A stretch of 64,000 bases of DNA from Cordilura impudica (Eukaryota > Arthropoda > Insecta > Diptera > Scathophagidae), in NCBI GenBank assembly GCA_963682025.1, contig OY821517.1, forward strand, positions 100,946,107-101,010,106, given 5' to 3'. The stretch's first letter is position 1. Each line of letters opens with the position of its first letter. Made by a program: the position numbers and the translations under genes. The notes beneath the pieces were generated by a model that made no database searches, had not been told where the DNA came from, and worked only from the letters and a program-made list of their open reading frames with translations. Below, piece by piece: positions 22,090-33,770 of the stretch.

Positions 22090-23000
22090 GAAAACCCTAT
22101 TTTTTTGGATTTGAATCTTGATACTCCTGAAAAAATACGATTTGTCTTCAAAATTGGCTTCCGTCTCTGATATGACTTCTTCATTTGTGAAAAATCTCTT
22201 TTCCTGGAGCCATCTTTTCAATTTTGGGAACAAATAATAATCGCTAGAGGCCAGATCGGGGGGTGGAAAAGCAATTCTTAATGTATAAATTTTAATTTTT
22301 CTGAAGCCAAAGCAGATGAATGCGCCGGTGCATTGTCATGATGGTTAAAGATTTTTTATTATTTAAGTGGGGTCGGTTTTTTTTAAGTTTCTTCATCCAG
22401 TCTGTCCAAAACTGAACATAGTATTTTGCAGTTATTGTTTTTCCTTTCTCCAATTAATCATTAAATATTATACCAAGTCCATCCCAAAAAACACTGGCCA
22501 TAACCTTCCCAGCCGACTGTTGAGTTTTTGGCCGCTTTTGTCGGCTTTTGTAAGCTTGAAACTACTCCGCAGTTTGTCTATTAGCCTCCGGTGTATAATA
22601 CTGAATCCACGACTCATCCATTGTTATAAATCGATGTAAAAATGCAGTTTAATTTACTTCTAACAGCTCCAAAGCATACTTTGAATCGTGCATGCATTTC
22701 AGTTTTTGTTCAGCTGTTAAAAATCATGGCACCCATCGAGCATAAAACTTTTTCATATTTAAATCATCATGAAGTATATGCCGAACTCGATCTGTTGATA
22801 TTTTTGATACCAGCAATCTCAATCACTTCAATATTTCGATCACACAATACAACCTGATGCACTTTCTTACATTTTCTTCGATAACTGCCTCATATGGACC
22901 AGTACGATATGCATCATTTGTGCTCGTACGACCACATTTAATTCGGAATACTACATTTTAACCGTAGAATATGACGGCGAAGATTCATCGTAATGTCTAC
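22090..23000 (-). pseudogene. Mariner transposase (DD34D type), full-length but decayed
   Basis: Reading the minus strand from right to left with frame changes gives the mariner order. A CGRTSTND..RTGPYEAV linker region comes first (about 22.95 kb), then DDLNMKKFYARWVP (22.76 kb), FLTAEQKLKCMHDSKYAL and FITMDESWIQYYTPEANRQ (about 22.6 kb, first Asp). The second Asp is in HHDNAPAHSSA (22.33 kb), and the third in PPDLASSDYYLFPKLKRWL (22.24 kb). All three Asp residues are still legible, but several stops (for example after EANRQTAE) and frameshifts kill the gene. Inverted repeats were not identified. Subfamily assignment within mariner is uncertain. Confidence 0.75.
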
Positions 23001-23165
23001 CAATCCATATTTGGCTTGGAAAGTATTTTTTCCCCCAAAAAAACAATGTTTAATAAAAACACGAAACCCTTTGCAATCCAATTTTTCGAAACTTTAAAAG
23101 CAGCGTCATTTTTATAACGGTAACTTCTTTTCTAATTAATGAAATGTCCTGTGGTATAACATACC
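23001..23165. other. Spacer between mariner and Tc1 remnants
   Basis: No feature seen. Confidence 0.3.
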
Positions 23166-23515
23166 ATGCATCTTAGGTTCGCTTGAAAAGTTCATTGGCG
23201 TTTTGGGCGTTTGTTTCATAACTGACCAGAGATTTTCAATGGGGTTAATATCAGGCGACTGAGGTGGCAATTGCATTATATTAACCCTTTACTGCCTACA
23301 TCAAGCCATGACATGGGGTCCTCCATGTTTGATGGTCGATACACAAAACTCTTTTTGCATTCGTTTTCCTTTGGGCCTTCTTACATTAGTTATGTAATCG
23401 CTAGCGATGATATTAAATTTTGATTCGTCGCTGAAAAACACGTTTATCCACTGGTTCACTGTCCAGCTAATATGTTCTTTGGCAAACTCCTGTTGTTTCA
23501 AATGGTTCTTGCGCT
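23166..23515 (-). pseudogene. Tc1-like transposase with internal deletion
   Basis: A minus-strand frame of 66 codons (23501-23301) reads KQQEFAKEHISWTVNQW, then INVFFSDESKFN (first catalytic Asp) and STIKHGGPHVMA. It then jumps to LPPQSPDINPIENLW at about 23270-23230, which carries the catalytic Glu. The ~80 codons that should lie between, including the second Asp (DNDPKHT in relatives), are missing, so this is an internally deleted copy. It differs from the 12.2 kb element, so more than one Tc1 lineage is present. Confidence 0.75.
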
Positions 23516-23868
23516 AACTGTTAATTTGAATTAGTTTACCAATTAAATTGGTGCCGATTTAAATGAAAACTTTTTAACCTCTTTCACTAATAACGAGGCT
23601 GTTCTGTGGTCAGTTTTTCAATAATAACCTACACAGATTGTGTTTTTAGAAAACGTCATGAAATTCTCGAATTTCGTGACTTATGTACCTTATATTTAAT
23701 GGAGGGTTCCTTTTGAGAAATTTTTTTATGGAAATCGTCCGCAAAACACTTTCGTAAATTTTTGCCGAATTTATCTGCTGTCATTATTATATTTATTTCG
23801 GTATACTAGCCAAACTTGTTTTTATTTTAAAATATTTTTGAAACTTATGTAAAATGTGACTTTTTACT
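23516..23868. other. Spacer, possibly the N-terminal part of the Tc1 remnant
   Basis: The minus strand from about 23780 translates as TADKFGKNLRKCFADDFHKK without a firm family match. It could be the eroded N-terminus of the adjacent Tc1 copy. Low support. Confidence 0.25.
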
Positions 23869-24310
23869 ATGGTATACAGTTATGGTCAACTGCTTCAGCT
23901 TCTAATATGGAGAAAAAAAAAAAGATGCCAAAATAATATCCCAAAGTTGATTACCCGAACCCCATGGTATGTGATAAACTCACAATTGCATAAAGAATTA
24001 AGCGTACCCCTAGTTAAAGTCGAAATTATGAAAAACTGTTCAAGCTACTTGAAAAAACTAGAAACTCACTCGAATCTCTTAGCACGTAACTTTATCAACA
24101 ATCGCATCCACGAACGCCTAAGAAGGAGAGAGACTGTTTATCTCATAACAAATGCTTGAGGTTATCTAAGCCAATGAAACATTAAATTTTTCTAGCATTG
24201 GCCATATTTAATAAGTATTTAATTAGTATTAGTTCTAAGATTTGAATAATTATTGTTGGTTCACTATGTGAAGATCCAATTAATAAATACATGAGAAAAA
24301 AAAACAAAAA
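23869..24310 (+). pseudogene. Jockey-like LINE 3' end (ORF2 C-terminus, 3' UTR, poly-A)
   Basis: Codons from about 23930 read TRTPWYVINSQLHKELSVPL, then KKLETHSNLLARN and ERLRRRETVYL. This is the typical C-terminal tail after the reverse transcriptase in Jockey-type LINEs (…PWYV.N..LH.DL.IP.V… and …L.R..P.DL). The ORF stops at 24157-24159. A short 3' UTR follows, with AATAAA at 24282-24287 and an A-rich tail at 24295-24310. So it is the 3' end of a severely 5'-truncated insertion. The first ~20 residues of the open frame are probably flanking sequence. Confidence 0.65.
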
Positions 24311-27266
24311 ATGTACTCCCCAAAACATCATTCTAAATATATCAAGGGGGTTCAAATTCTTCTTCACTAAACGTCTAACCCCTTTTAAGGCATTTTTACA
24401 AGAATATATATTGTTATGGTTTTCCCCTACAATGCTTTTTTGTTTCGCTTAAACTTCAGTTTGCCAATCAATAGAACAAGTGTTAATCAAAAATTTAAAG
24501 TCCACTGTAGAATTGTGGCCAAAAATTTTATTGTCAAGCATTAAATTTAATGACTGCGAAAACCTTAATGAAAACCACTAACCCTTATATTTGATTAAAT
24601 AATTTGGGGGAAAAGTTGCACCCGAAACCATAAGAACTGTTTTGGTAAAGCAGGATTTAAAAAAGAATTTGATAGTGCAGAATTAAATAGCGAAGAAAAT
24701 GTCCCTTTATCTATTTTTTTCAAGATTTAGACAAAATGTAGAAAGTATTGAGTTTACTACTATTGATAAACATTTTCTAACTGAATCTGATGTTACAGAA
24801 GTTTTTATTGATGAACTGGAAATAAGCTCAACAGAAAATAAAACCCGCAAAACTATTACCCATAAAAGTCATTATATCATATGGGAAACGTTGAATTGAT
24901 AACTCAAATTTACTGGTTCGACATATCTAGCTCTAAAAGATTTAAATGTTTGCAAGGGCTACAAAAATTAATTTAAATCAAATAGAAAGAACGAAATATA
25001 TTGACCTTGTTCACATAGAACTCTTTTAATATTTAGTTAAATTAATTAGTGCGTTCATGAACAACACAACTCTAAAAAAATGAGTTACTATGGATCAACG
25101 AAAATCGTGCGGCACTTACAAATTGTTAGACCCAAAATACAAGAAAATTCTATGAGCGAAAAATTTTTATTGGATGTTCTTTTTAATATAAAGCACAATA
25201 CTGAAAATATAACATACGAATATATTACAACTAAGAACAACAAAATAGTGGTCTCTCATTATAGAAACGGGACAGTATTTATCCAATATCTTAGCTGACA
25301 TTAAAGACAAGATAGTGTAAAGTGACTTCAAATGAAAATAATAAAGTTCTCACAAAAAAGTTCTTCTTCACAATTTCACTTTTAAATCACAGTATTATAT
25401 CACAAAATTAATAGAATCCAATTTTAGTTTTTAATATGTATGTGCATGACAAAACATGATTTTGAAACATGTTTGTGTTCTAAAGAAATGTGTATTGAAC
25501 AAACAATTTAGATCCGCTTGAAAAGTGGATTTAAAATATGAAAAGAAATAACCACTTGAAATTAGTGTAAACTTAATAACACGCGCATCTCAAAAGTGGG
25601 TGTGTACGCGGTTAAACGCAATAGAATTAATCTACCACTTTGAAAAGTACTTAATTCTCAGCGAGAGTTTTCGCTGTACACAAGCAACGCATCGTGATGG
25701 CTTATGAATCAGTATGGTTCTATTTCATGAACGAAGTGATTTGTTAGTAAAATCCATTGATTTTCATTCTTAAACCGCACTGGCTGACCATTTAAGAATA
25801 GCAGCCTATAGGGATTTTACACGTAAATATTTTAATTCATTATAGTCCATCATTGTTAAGCCAAAGTATGTATGGATGGTTGGGATGATTAAGTAATCTT
25901 GAAGCATGGCTTGAGGTATGCCAGCGTACGTGCGAGTACCTGCACTAATACATGCATAACTAAAGACAGATCGAGTTAGGTACGATTAACTAAACTCGCG
26001 TAAGTTCTTCAACAATTGCGGATGATATTTTGTTGATCCATTGTGTGGCGCGATATAAGTTAAGTTAGTGCTTGCACAAAGCAGGTGTATTTGTAAGAGA
26101 AAAGTTAGTTGCAATTCTTCTTTGCTCTCTCATTTGTCCTTTTCTTTGTGTGTAGCTAATCCTCATATTAGAGTTTAGCTATATCCGTTTGTTCATCCGC
26201 TCAATCTTCCGGTGATCCTTAATATTCATCCGTACTTCATGTAAAAGGGGCATGGATCATTTCCCTGATAATCCTTTGGCAATTACCTACTAAAACAAAA
26301 CGCCGTCCCTGCAAATAGGTTTTAATGGGCAGGATTACCCTTTTGCTAAATAGTTAAAGCCACAGCAGGGGCTTGCTACGAGCACACACACACACACGTA
26401 TCACTTATTATAATTTCGTTGCTGCTCTGTCTGTTTTTGCTTTCAAATACAGTTTAAATGAAAATGTCTTTAAGCCAAAATATTATCCTGCCCTTTTGCT
26501 ACTAATATTTTTGCTACATCTCTTTGTTGAAATGCTCGTGTATATACATTTAAATATGGCTTTAATCCTGATATTATTATTATTTAGTTACTCTCTAATT
26601 CACTCTCTTCTTTCCCTAAGTGGTGTATTTGGAATCTCTCTCTACCTGTAGTTTAACTTAGAAGAGATTTTGGTCTGGCTTCTCTCAGTAACGGCAAAAG
26701 TCAATAACAAAAGGCAAGATGTACATTTTGGTTTATCTATGATCGGGACGTTTTCTCAATCTACCGAAAGATTAAACTTTGAAACTTTCTTAAAAGGGAA
26801 GGTATTCTGACAACAGAAACAAAAATAAGTAGTAATATTTTAATGAACATGAAACATAAGTGATCCTCGTTTTATTTTTTTTTTTTTTTTGCAGATATTT
26901 CATATTTGATCCAAAAACCATATACAAATAGCATATCGCTTGAAAGGTATTTGCAAGATATATCTAAAATTTTAGTTGGTTTTGCATGATAGTACATATG
27001 TATATTTAATCAAACCTCAAAAATATTTCTCATCGTTGTGGTTTAGTGTGGACATATTTAAGATATTTTTGATACATTGCTAGTTTCGATTTTAGCCGAT
27101 TTTTCCTGAATAGACTGCTTATGTTCTACGCTGTGTGGTCGATAAAATCGTATTTTTTTTTTAATTTGTTAGAAGAAACCAAAATAGTTTTATTACGCCC
27201 ATATGTTTAAAACTATTTTAAATGATATGAAACACTATACAGAAACCATACTTACGACATATACAG
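24311..27266. other. ~3 kb intergenic DNA
   Basis: No TE or gene is recognised with confidence. A short (CA)n run lies at about 26383-26398 and a poly-T run at about 26875-26892. The section 25.5-26.4 kb is less AT-rich and contains CACGCGCATC- and GTACGTGCGAGTACC-type words but no ORF. I see no RNA gene. Confidence 0.35.
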
Positions 27267-27558
27267 TGACTTCCAAAACTGTTCATAAAAAAATATTTTT
27301 TTGTATTACAATAATTATAAAGTGCCTAATAAATGGTACATTAGTTTACTAGTAACATATGTATGTTCAGCGTCACTCTTTGAAAAATACTTACATTGTT
27401 CCGTTATTTATACCGTTATCTTAAAATTTTTGTGAACACTTGTCTAACTAACAAGTCATTGAAGTTTTTTTCCTTATTCCGTGTAGTTGTATTAAATACA
27501 AAACATCAAAACAGTTTAGAATTAATCATATTAATCAAATTGAAAAAGACATAGAAAA

Positions 27559-28824
27559 CAAGTAAGAAAATTATAGTCCGTCTAGCCCGACTATACGATA
27601 CCCTATACCATGGTTAAGAGACCCTATCTCTTCAGTCCAACTAATTGGATATAGCAAATATGCATAAACCAAATTTGAGTGACATTTTTATTAATTTTTT
27701 TTTCGCTGCAGATATGAAAAAGTTCATATCGGATACTATATTTAAATGGGGACTATGTCGAAAAATGGACCGATCCTGACCATATTTGGTAAAGTCACTT
27801 ATACTTTGAAAAAATATATACAAACCAAATTTGAGAAAAATCTGTGCAATATTTTTGTTTTTTGATAGATTTAAGTGAAGATCGGGAAGCAGCTCTATAT
27901 GGGGCCTTTGACTAAGAATTTTCCTGCAGGGAGTATTTTTGAACTACTGATTAATGGATGTAATAAACACATACAAACCCAATTTGACTGAGATCTATAT
28001 GATAATTTGGAACTTATGGCAATTTATGTCGATTCCATAGGGGTCATTTGTATGAGGGCTAGGTCTGAACATGGACCGATTCTCACCAGTTTCAATGGCA
28101 TTCATCCCATGGCGATGGAAGCTTATGTACCAAATTTCATCAAAATATATACAAATTTGCGACTTGTAGTTTGATTACAAGCTTTACATGGACACACAGA
28201 CGGACGGACGGACGGACGGAAATTGCTATTTCGACTCAAAAAGTGATTCTGAGTCGATCGGTAAGTCACTTATACTTTGAAAAAATATATACAAACCAAA
28301 TTTGAAAGGAATCCGTGCAATATTTTTGTTTTTTGATAGATTTAAGTGAAGATCGGGAAGCAGCTCTATATGGGGCCTATGACTAAGAGTTGTCCAATAG
28401 GGATCATTTTTGGACTACTAATTAGTGGATGTAATATATACATACAAACCCAATTTGACTAAGATTTGTATGATAATTTGGGTCTTATGGCAATATATGT
28501 TGATTTTATAGGGGTCATTTGTATGGGGGATAGGTCTGAACATGGACCGATTCTCACCAATTTCAACAGCGATAGATGGCCGATAGAAGATCAAATACCA
28601 AATTTCATCAAAATATATTCATATTTGGGACCTGCAGTTTGATTACAAGCTTTACATGGACACACAGACGGACGGACGGACGGACGGACATCGTTAAATC
28701 GAATCAGATAGTGATTCTGATTCGATCGGTATAATTAAAGATGGGTGTAGGTCAAATATTTTTGGTTGTTACAAACAGCAGCACAAAGTCACTATACCCA
28801 AACCACATAGTGGTATAGGGTATA
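27559..28824 (-). mobile_element. HINE copy 10, partially duplicated chimera
   Basis: From CAAGTAAG (27559) the element runs normally past its microsatellite (about 28197-28220) to GATCGGTA at about 28262. It then jumps back to AGTCACTTATACTTTG and repeats the internal region and microsatellite (28675-28690), finally reaching the 5' terminus at 28824. The jump has microhomology (GGTA/AGTCACTT also occurs at 27790). The first half carries GCCCGAC-type variants shared with copy 12. The second half resembles copies 5 and 7 (GATAGAAGATCAAATACC). So two subgroups are joined in one element. Confidence 0.8.
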
Positions 28825-28826
28825 AT

Positions 28827-29639
28827 GATATTTTAAGCGGCAAGCCTGTGCGTGAAATTTGAAGAAAATATGGTGTGTCTATTGGGTTTGTTTCAAAGCT
28901 CCGGAAAAATATCGGTGAAGTCGTTAAAAAGAGTAAGGGTGGACGGCAACCCAAACTCAATCCACATACAAAGAGTATGGTGAGACGTCTTGTATTGGCA
29001 GGAGCCGTTGAGAACGCTACAGATGTCAATAAAGAACTAAGGGAAACTCTACAAGTTGATATGTCCAATCAGACAATTCCCAGATGTCTCAAAGAGAGCG
29101 GAATGAGAACAAAAATTAAGAAGCCGCTTTATCAACCAAGCACCGGGCCACTCATATTAAATTTGCAAAAGAACATGTAGATTGGACGGCTGAGCAGTGG
29201 AACCTAGTAAATCGCTTAGGGTCCGATGGCATGGTTTGGTCATGGTATGATACAAAAGTAGGTATAACATCGTGTAATATTCAAGAGACAATGAAATTTG
29301 GAGGAGGTTCCTTAATGATCTGGTATCGCTTCCAAGTAGAAAAGTTTGGAATCCTTCGCAAAATTGATGGTATAATGAAGGCAGAATATTATATTGAAAT
29401 TGTAAGAAATTCTTACCTGCCTCGAAGTTTTTGGTTGTAGAATAGTGATCCCAACCATGACGCCAAGGATGTATGTATGGTGTACGGATTGGCCCCCGGA
29501 CCTCAATCCAATAGAACATTTATGGAATGTCTTAAAGAAAATTATAACGAGAAGTTCAGTTCCGAAAAATCTAGAGGAGCTTTGGGCAATGACGAATGAG
29601 GGCTGTTACAAAATAGATAGCTCAATTTTACGAATTTAA
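28827..29639 (+). pseudogene. Tc1-like transposase, broken
   Basis: The N-terminal HTH reads SGKPVREI, stop, RKYGVSIGFVSKLRKNIGEV. A second block runs KGGRQPKLNPHTKSMVRRLV ... MSNQTIPRCLKESG. The frame from 28875 stops at 29178-29180. The DDE part follows with gaps: DWTAEQWNLVNRLGSDG lacks the expected SDE-containing stretch between NLV and RLG, so the first Asp is deleted. MKFGGGSLMIW and KIDGIMKAEYYIEI are readable. NSDPNHDAKDV stands where DNDPKH.. belongs. WPPDLNPIEHLWNVLKKII (about 29500-29556) keeps the Glu. A third Tc1 lineage, inactive. Confidence 0.8.
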
Positions 29640-29776
29640 TAAATAGTATGCCAAAAACGCACCAGTTTTTTTACTAAAACTAAAGGTCGTCGTACTAAAC
29701 ACTAAAATAACGTTTTTAATAACTAATTTGTCCACAATGTCTACGAACTCACAAAAGTGTTCACAAAAACCTTTTT

Positions 29777-30486
29777 TATACCCTATACCACTATGTGGTT
29801 TGGGTATAATTTCTTTGTGCTGCTGTTTGTAACTACCAAAAATATTTGACCTAGACCCATCTTTAATTATACCGATCGAACCAGAATCACTATCTGATTC
29901 GATTTAACGATGTCCGTCCATCCGTCCGTCTGTGTTCCATGTAAACTTTGTAATCAAACTGCAGGTCGCAAATATGAATATGTTTTGATGAAATTTGGTA
30001 TGTAAGCTTCCATCAGCCATAGGATGAATGCTATTGAAACTGGTGAGAATTGGTCCATGTTCAGACCTAGCCCCCATACAAATGACCCCTATGAAATCAA
30101 CATAAATTGCCATAAGATCCAAATTGGCATATAGATCTTAGTCAAATTGGGTTTATATGCGTTTATTACATCCATTAATGAGTAGTCCAAAAATGGTCCT
30201 AAGGGACAACTCTTAGTCTATCAAAAAACAAAAATATTGCACCGATTCTTCTCAAATTTTGTTTGTATATATTTTTTCCAAATACAAGAGACTTTACCAT
30301 ACATGGCCAGGATCGGTACATTTTTGCGCCTTGTCCCGATATAGATATAGCATCCGATATGAACTTTTTCATATCCGCAGCCAAAAAAATTAATAAAAAT
30401 CCCACTCTAATTTTGTTTATGCTTATTTTCTTTATCCAGTTAGTTGGGTCTAAGTCGGTCTAGACCGACTATAATTTTCTTACTTG
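29777..30486 (+). mobile_element. HINE copy 11 (two internal deletions)
   Basis: It starts TATACCCTATACC at 29777 and ends CTTACTTG at 30486. About 45 bp are missing between ACTCTTAGTC and TATCAAAAAAC (about 30219), and about 45 bp before the terminal palindrome (GGGTCTAAG joins directly to TCGGTCTAGACCGA). It lies at the right arm of the Tc1-like element. Confidence 0.8.
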
Positions 30487-31096
30487 TTTCTTATATTTTA
30501 AGAAAATAATAAAAAATGAGTTATTTTGTTTCAATTATTTTTATTTATCAAAAATAATTGACAATTTAAAATTTTTTTATTGGAACATATGAAAGTAGAG
30601 AATGTACAAAGAATGTAAAAACTGAGTTGTCAGAATTTCATTTTCTGATCTTTTCTCCTTTTTAAAAGACTGTAAAGTTTTAAGGATATAATAATTTCCA
30701 AAAATTTATTTTAATGTTTCCACCCTTCAGTTTATGTCGGTATAAAATAAAAGAAGACAATCTCCAGAATTGAAAAGAATATTTTGTTTAAATTTTTCAA
30801 GTAGGTAATATCCTTTGAAAATTTTATCATTTCATATCCTTGAGAATTTCCAATATATTTTTCTCAAAAAAATACATGTTGTAACTTTATGCATACCTTT
30901 CCGTACCTATTGCTTAAATAATTAAGCTTTAACAAAAAATCATATTATTATTATACTAATATTAAAAAAAAAATTAACGATGAAGCCATCAAGATTAGAA
31001 AAATATACTAAACTGTGTATTAATTTTTAAATTTTTTTATCTTTTCTCCTTTTTAAAGAGTTTTTTTTTCCAATTTTTAGAGAATGTAGAGTAAAA
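30487..31096. other. AT-rich spacer between HINE copies
   Basis: No coding or TE signal is recognised. TTTTCTCCTTTTTAAA occurs twice (about 30650 and 31042). I searched it by eye for the missing right terminus of the Tc1-like element and did not find it. Confidence 0.35.
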
Positions 31097-31821
31097 CAAG
31101 TAAGAAAATTATAATCGGTCTAGCCCGACTATACGATACCCTATACCATGGTTAAAGACCCTATCTCTTCGGTCCAACTAATTGGGTATAGCAAATAAGC
31201 AAAAACCAAATTTGAGCGGCATTTTTATTATTTTTTTTCGCTGCAGATATGAAAAAGTTCATATCGGATACTATATTCATATGGGGACTAGGTCGAAAAA
31301 TGACCGATCCTGACCATATTTGGTAAAGTCACTTATACTTTAAAAAAATATATTCAAACCAAATTTGATAAAAATCTGTGCAATATTTTTGTTTTTTTTT
31401 TAAGATATAAATGAAGATCGACAATCAGCTCTATATGGGGCCTATGACTAAGAATTTTCCTATAGGGATTATTTTTGAACTACTGACTAATGGATGTAAT
31501 AAACACATACAAACCCAACATGACTGAGATCTATATGATAATTTGGAACTTATGGCAATTTATGTCGATTTCATAGGGGTCATTTGTATGGGGACTAGGT
31601 CTGAACATGGACCGATTTTCACCAATTTCAATAGCGTTCATCCCAAAGCTTATATACCAAATTTCAACAAAATATATTCATATTTGCGACTGTAGTTTGA
31701 TTACAAGGTTTACATGGACACACAGACGGACGGACGGATGGGTCTAGGACGAATATTTTTGGTTGTTTCAAACAGCAGCACAAAGTCATTATACCCAAAC
31801 CACATAGTGGTATAGGGTATA
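31097..31821 (-). mobile_element. HINE copy 12
   Basis: Minus orientation, from CAAGTAAGAAAATTATAATC to GGGTATA at 31821. The palindrome reads TCGGTCTAGCCCGA, the variant also seen in copy 10. The segment between the microsatellite and the GGGTCTAGG word is deleted (GGACGGACGGATGGGTCTAG), which removes the internal palindrome. Confidence 0.8.
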
Positions 31822-32403
31822 AAAACTAACATTACACATCATATCTTGGAAGTTATTATGTTGACTCTTTTAAAATTGATTTCAACTTTATTCTTCATAT
31901 ATTTTTAGACGTAAAAACCCAACTATCATCACTGATGTTCTGGGCATGAGAATTCAATGCGATGTCCACTGGAATGAACATGTTTTTAAGAGTTGAAAGA
32001 AGCGTTTCAGATTTTTGGGTTTCTAAAACGGAGGAAAAAGCTTCAAAGTCCATTTTGTAGCTAATGGACCATGGATAAAGGAAGGCGTCGATGCTTATTA
32101 ATGACAATTCTATTGGCTCATTAGAACATCATTGGAATATGGATTGTGTAACACTGGTCTATGTATTCCACCATGGTAAATGTTCTTCTGAGATCCAAGT
32201 GCCCGATTTTCAGTTCGTACTATCCACTCCTCTAGTATATCACCTTCAATTGTGGTCCATAATCAGAGAATATTCGTTTATCAGTCGAATAAACCTCCAC
32301 ACAAGTCATTCCTGGTAGTTCCAATCTAAGAAAATTAAAGTTAAGTATCATTTTCCTCCTTCCTATAACCTATTTTCTTGAAATCATCACAATACACTTC
32401 ATT
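31822..32403. other. Intergenic spacer
   Basis: No domain-bearing ORF. The 70- and 75-codon frames on opposite strands around 31.9-32.3 kb overlap each other and show no family features. I see nothing else. Confidence 0.35.
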
Positions 32404-32472
32404 TGTACAAATGAAAAAGTTTATATCGGATATTGTTATGACATGAGGACTAGATAAAAAAATATCATGTGA

Positions 32473-33770
32473 GTCCGATCACAGGGGAGATGTGTAAACA
32501 TCTAGTAGAGCAGAGGCTCTGCTTATATAGAAATATTTATTATTATTTATAACTTCAACTGGTTAATTTTTAATTTTTCGTTTTTCATTTTTCACTTTTT
32601 ATTTTTAATTTTTTGCTTTTTCATTTTTCATTTTTCGTTTTACATTTTTCACTTTTTATTTTTCATTTTTCGTTTTTCATTTTTCTTTCTTTTTCTTAAT
32701 TTTTCATCACTAATTTTTTATTTTTCAATTTTTATTTTTAATTTTTAATTTTTATTTTTTATTTTTCATATTTCATTTTTAATTTTTCATTTTTTTTTTT
32801 TCATTTTTATTTTTCGTTTTCAGTTTTCAGTTTTTATTTTTCATTTTTCTTTTTTGGTTTTTGATATCTTGATTTTTCATTTTTTATTTTTAATTTTTCA
32901 TTTTTTATATCTTATATAAAATTTTTCATTTTTCGTTTTTCGCTTTTCATTTTTCATTTTTTACTTTTAGTTCTTTATTTTTCATTTTTCTGTTTGTATT
33001 TTTCATTTTTTATTTTTAATTTTTTATTTTTTATTTTTTACTTTTAATTTTTTATTTTTATTTTTCATTTTTAGTTCTCATTTTTCATTTTTTATTTTAT
33101 TTTATTTTTTAGTTTCTATTTTTCATTTACCATTTTTCGTTTTTGATTTTTGATTTTTCATTTTTATTTTTTATTTTTATTTTTTTTATATATAATTTTT
33201 CATTTTTTATTTTTCATTTATAATTTTTCATATTTAATATTTAATTTTTCATATTTTATTTTACATTTTACATTTTTCATTTTTCGTTTTTCGTTTTTCG
33301 TTTTTCATTTTTAATTTTTTATATTTTATTTTTAATTTTTTATATTTCATATTTAATTTTTAATTATTCATATTTTATTTTACATTTTTCATTTTTCGTT
33401 TATCGTTTTTCATTTTTTATTTTTAGCTTTTTTTTTTAATTTTTCGTTTTTTATTTTTAATTTTTCATTTTATTTTTCATTTTTCACTTTTAATTTTTAT
33501 TTTTATGTTTCGTTTTTCAGTTTTTATTTTTCAATTTTCGTTTTTGATTTTTCATTTTTTATTATTAATTTTTTATTTTTCATTTTTATTTTTCATTTTT
33601 TATTTCTTATTTTTCATTTTTTGTTTTTTATTTTTAATTTTTCAGGTTATTACATATTATAATTTTTTCACCAATGTAATCATAAGTTATACCGATTTTG
33701 TCTTACGTCTTACGCTGTTTATGTGATTGTATTGTGAAATAGATTTTTACCCACCTGCGCGTGTAGATGT
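32473..33770. repeat. R3 repeat, copy A (contains T-tract minisatellite)
   Basis: It begins GTCCGATCACAGGGGAGATG, identical to the start of copy B at 58939. It ends near 33770 with a block (TTACGCTGTTTATGTGATTG, TATTGTGAAATAGATTT, then CCCACCTGCGCG) that matches 60772-60825 in copy B. The terminal words CAGGGG ... AAATCTATTT(G)CACA at one end and the complement of TGTGAAATAGATTT ... CACCTG at the other look like loose inverted repeats. The middle is a ~1.1 kb T-rich minisatellite absent from copy B. The class is uncertain; a non-autonomous DNA element is my best guess. Confidence 0.55.
32566..33645. repeat. T-tract minisatellite, about (TTTTTCA)n / (TTTTTAA)n
   Basis: For about 1.1 kb the plus strand is T5-T6 runs separated by CA, TA, AA or CG (TTTTTCATTTTTCGTTTTTC and variants), giving a rough 7-bp period. 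It is nearly devoid of G on this strand. The 73-codon open frame at 33505-33726 is a by-product of this composition (F, I, L only) and not a gene. Confidence 0.85.

Larger units (their letters stand above)
27267..29770 (+). mobile_element. Tc1-like element remnant carrying a nested HINE
   Basis: The left end CAGTGACTTCCAAAACTGTT follows TA at 27265-27266. About 160 bp in, TTTTTGTGAACACTTGTC (27428) is the reverse complement, with one or two mismatches, of GTGTTCACAAAAA near 29758, which is an inner inverted-repeat element of the other arm. The transposase pseudogene lies at 28827-29639. HINE copy 10 (27559-28824) sits between the left arm and the coding part; HINE copy 11 begins at 29777 right at the right arm. 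The outer right terminus was not found, so the right end is damaged or lies beyond copy 11. Confidence 0.65.

Noticed and set aside
33505..33726. 73-codon ORF rich in F, I and L
   Set aside because: It is a translation of the T-tract minisatellite; composition explains it fully.
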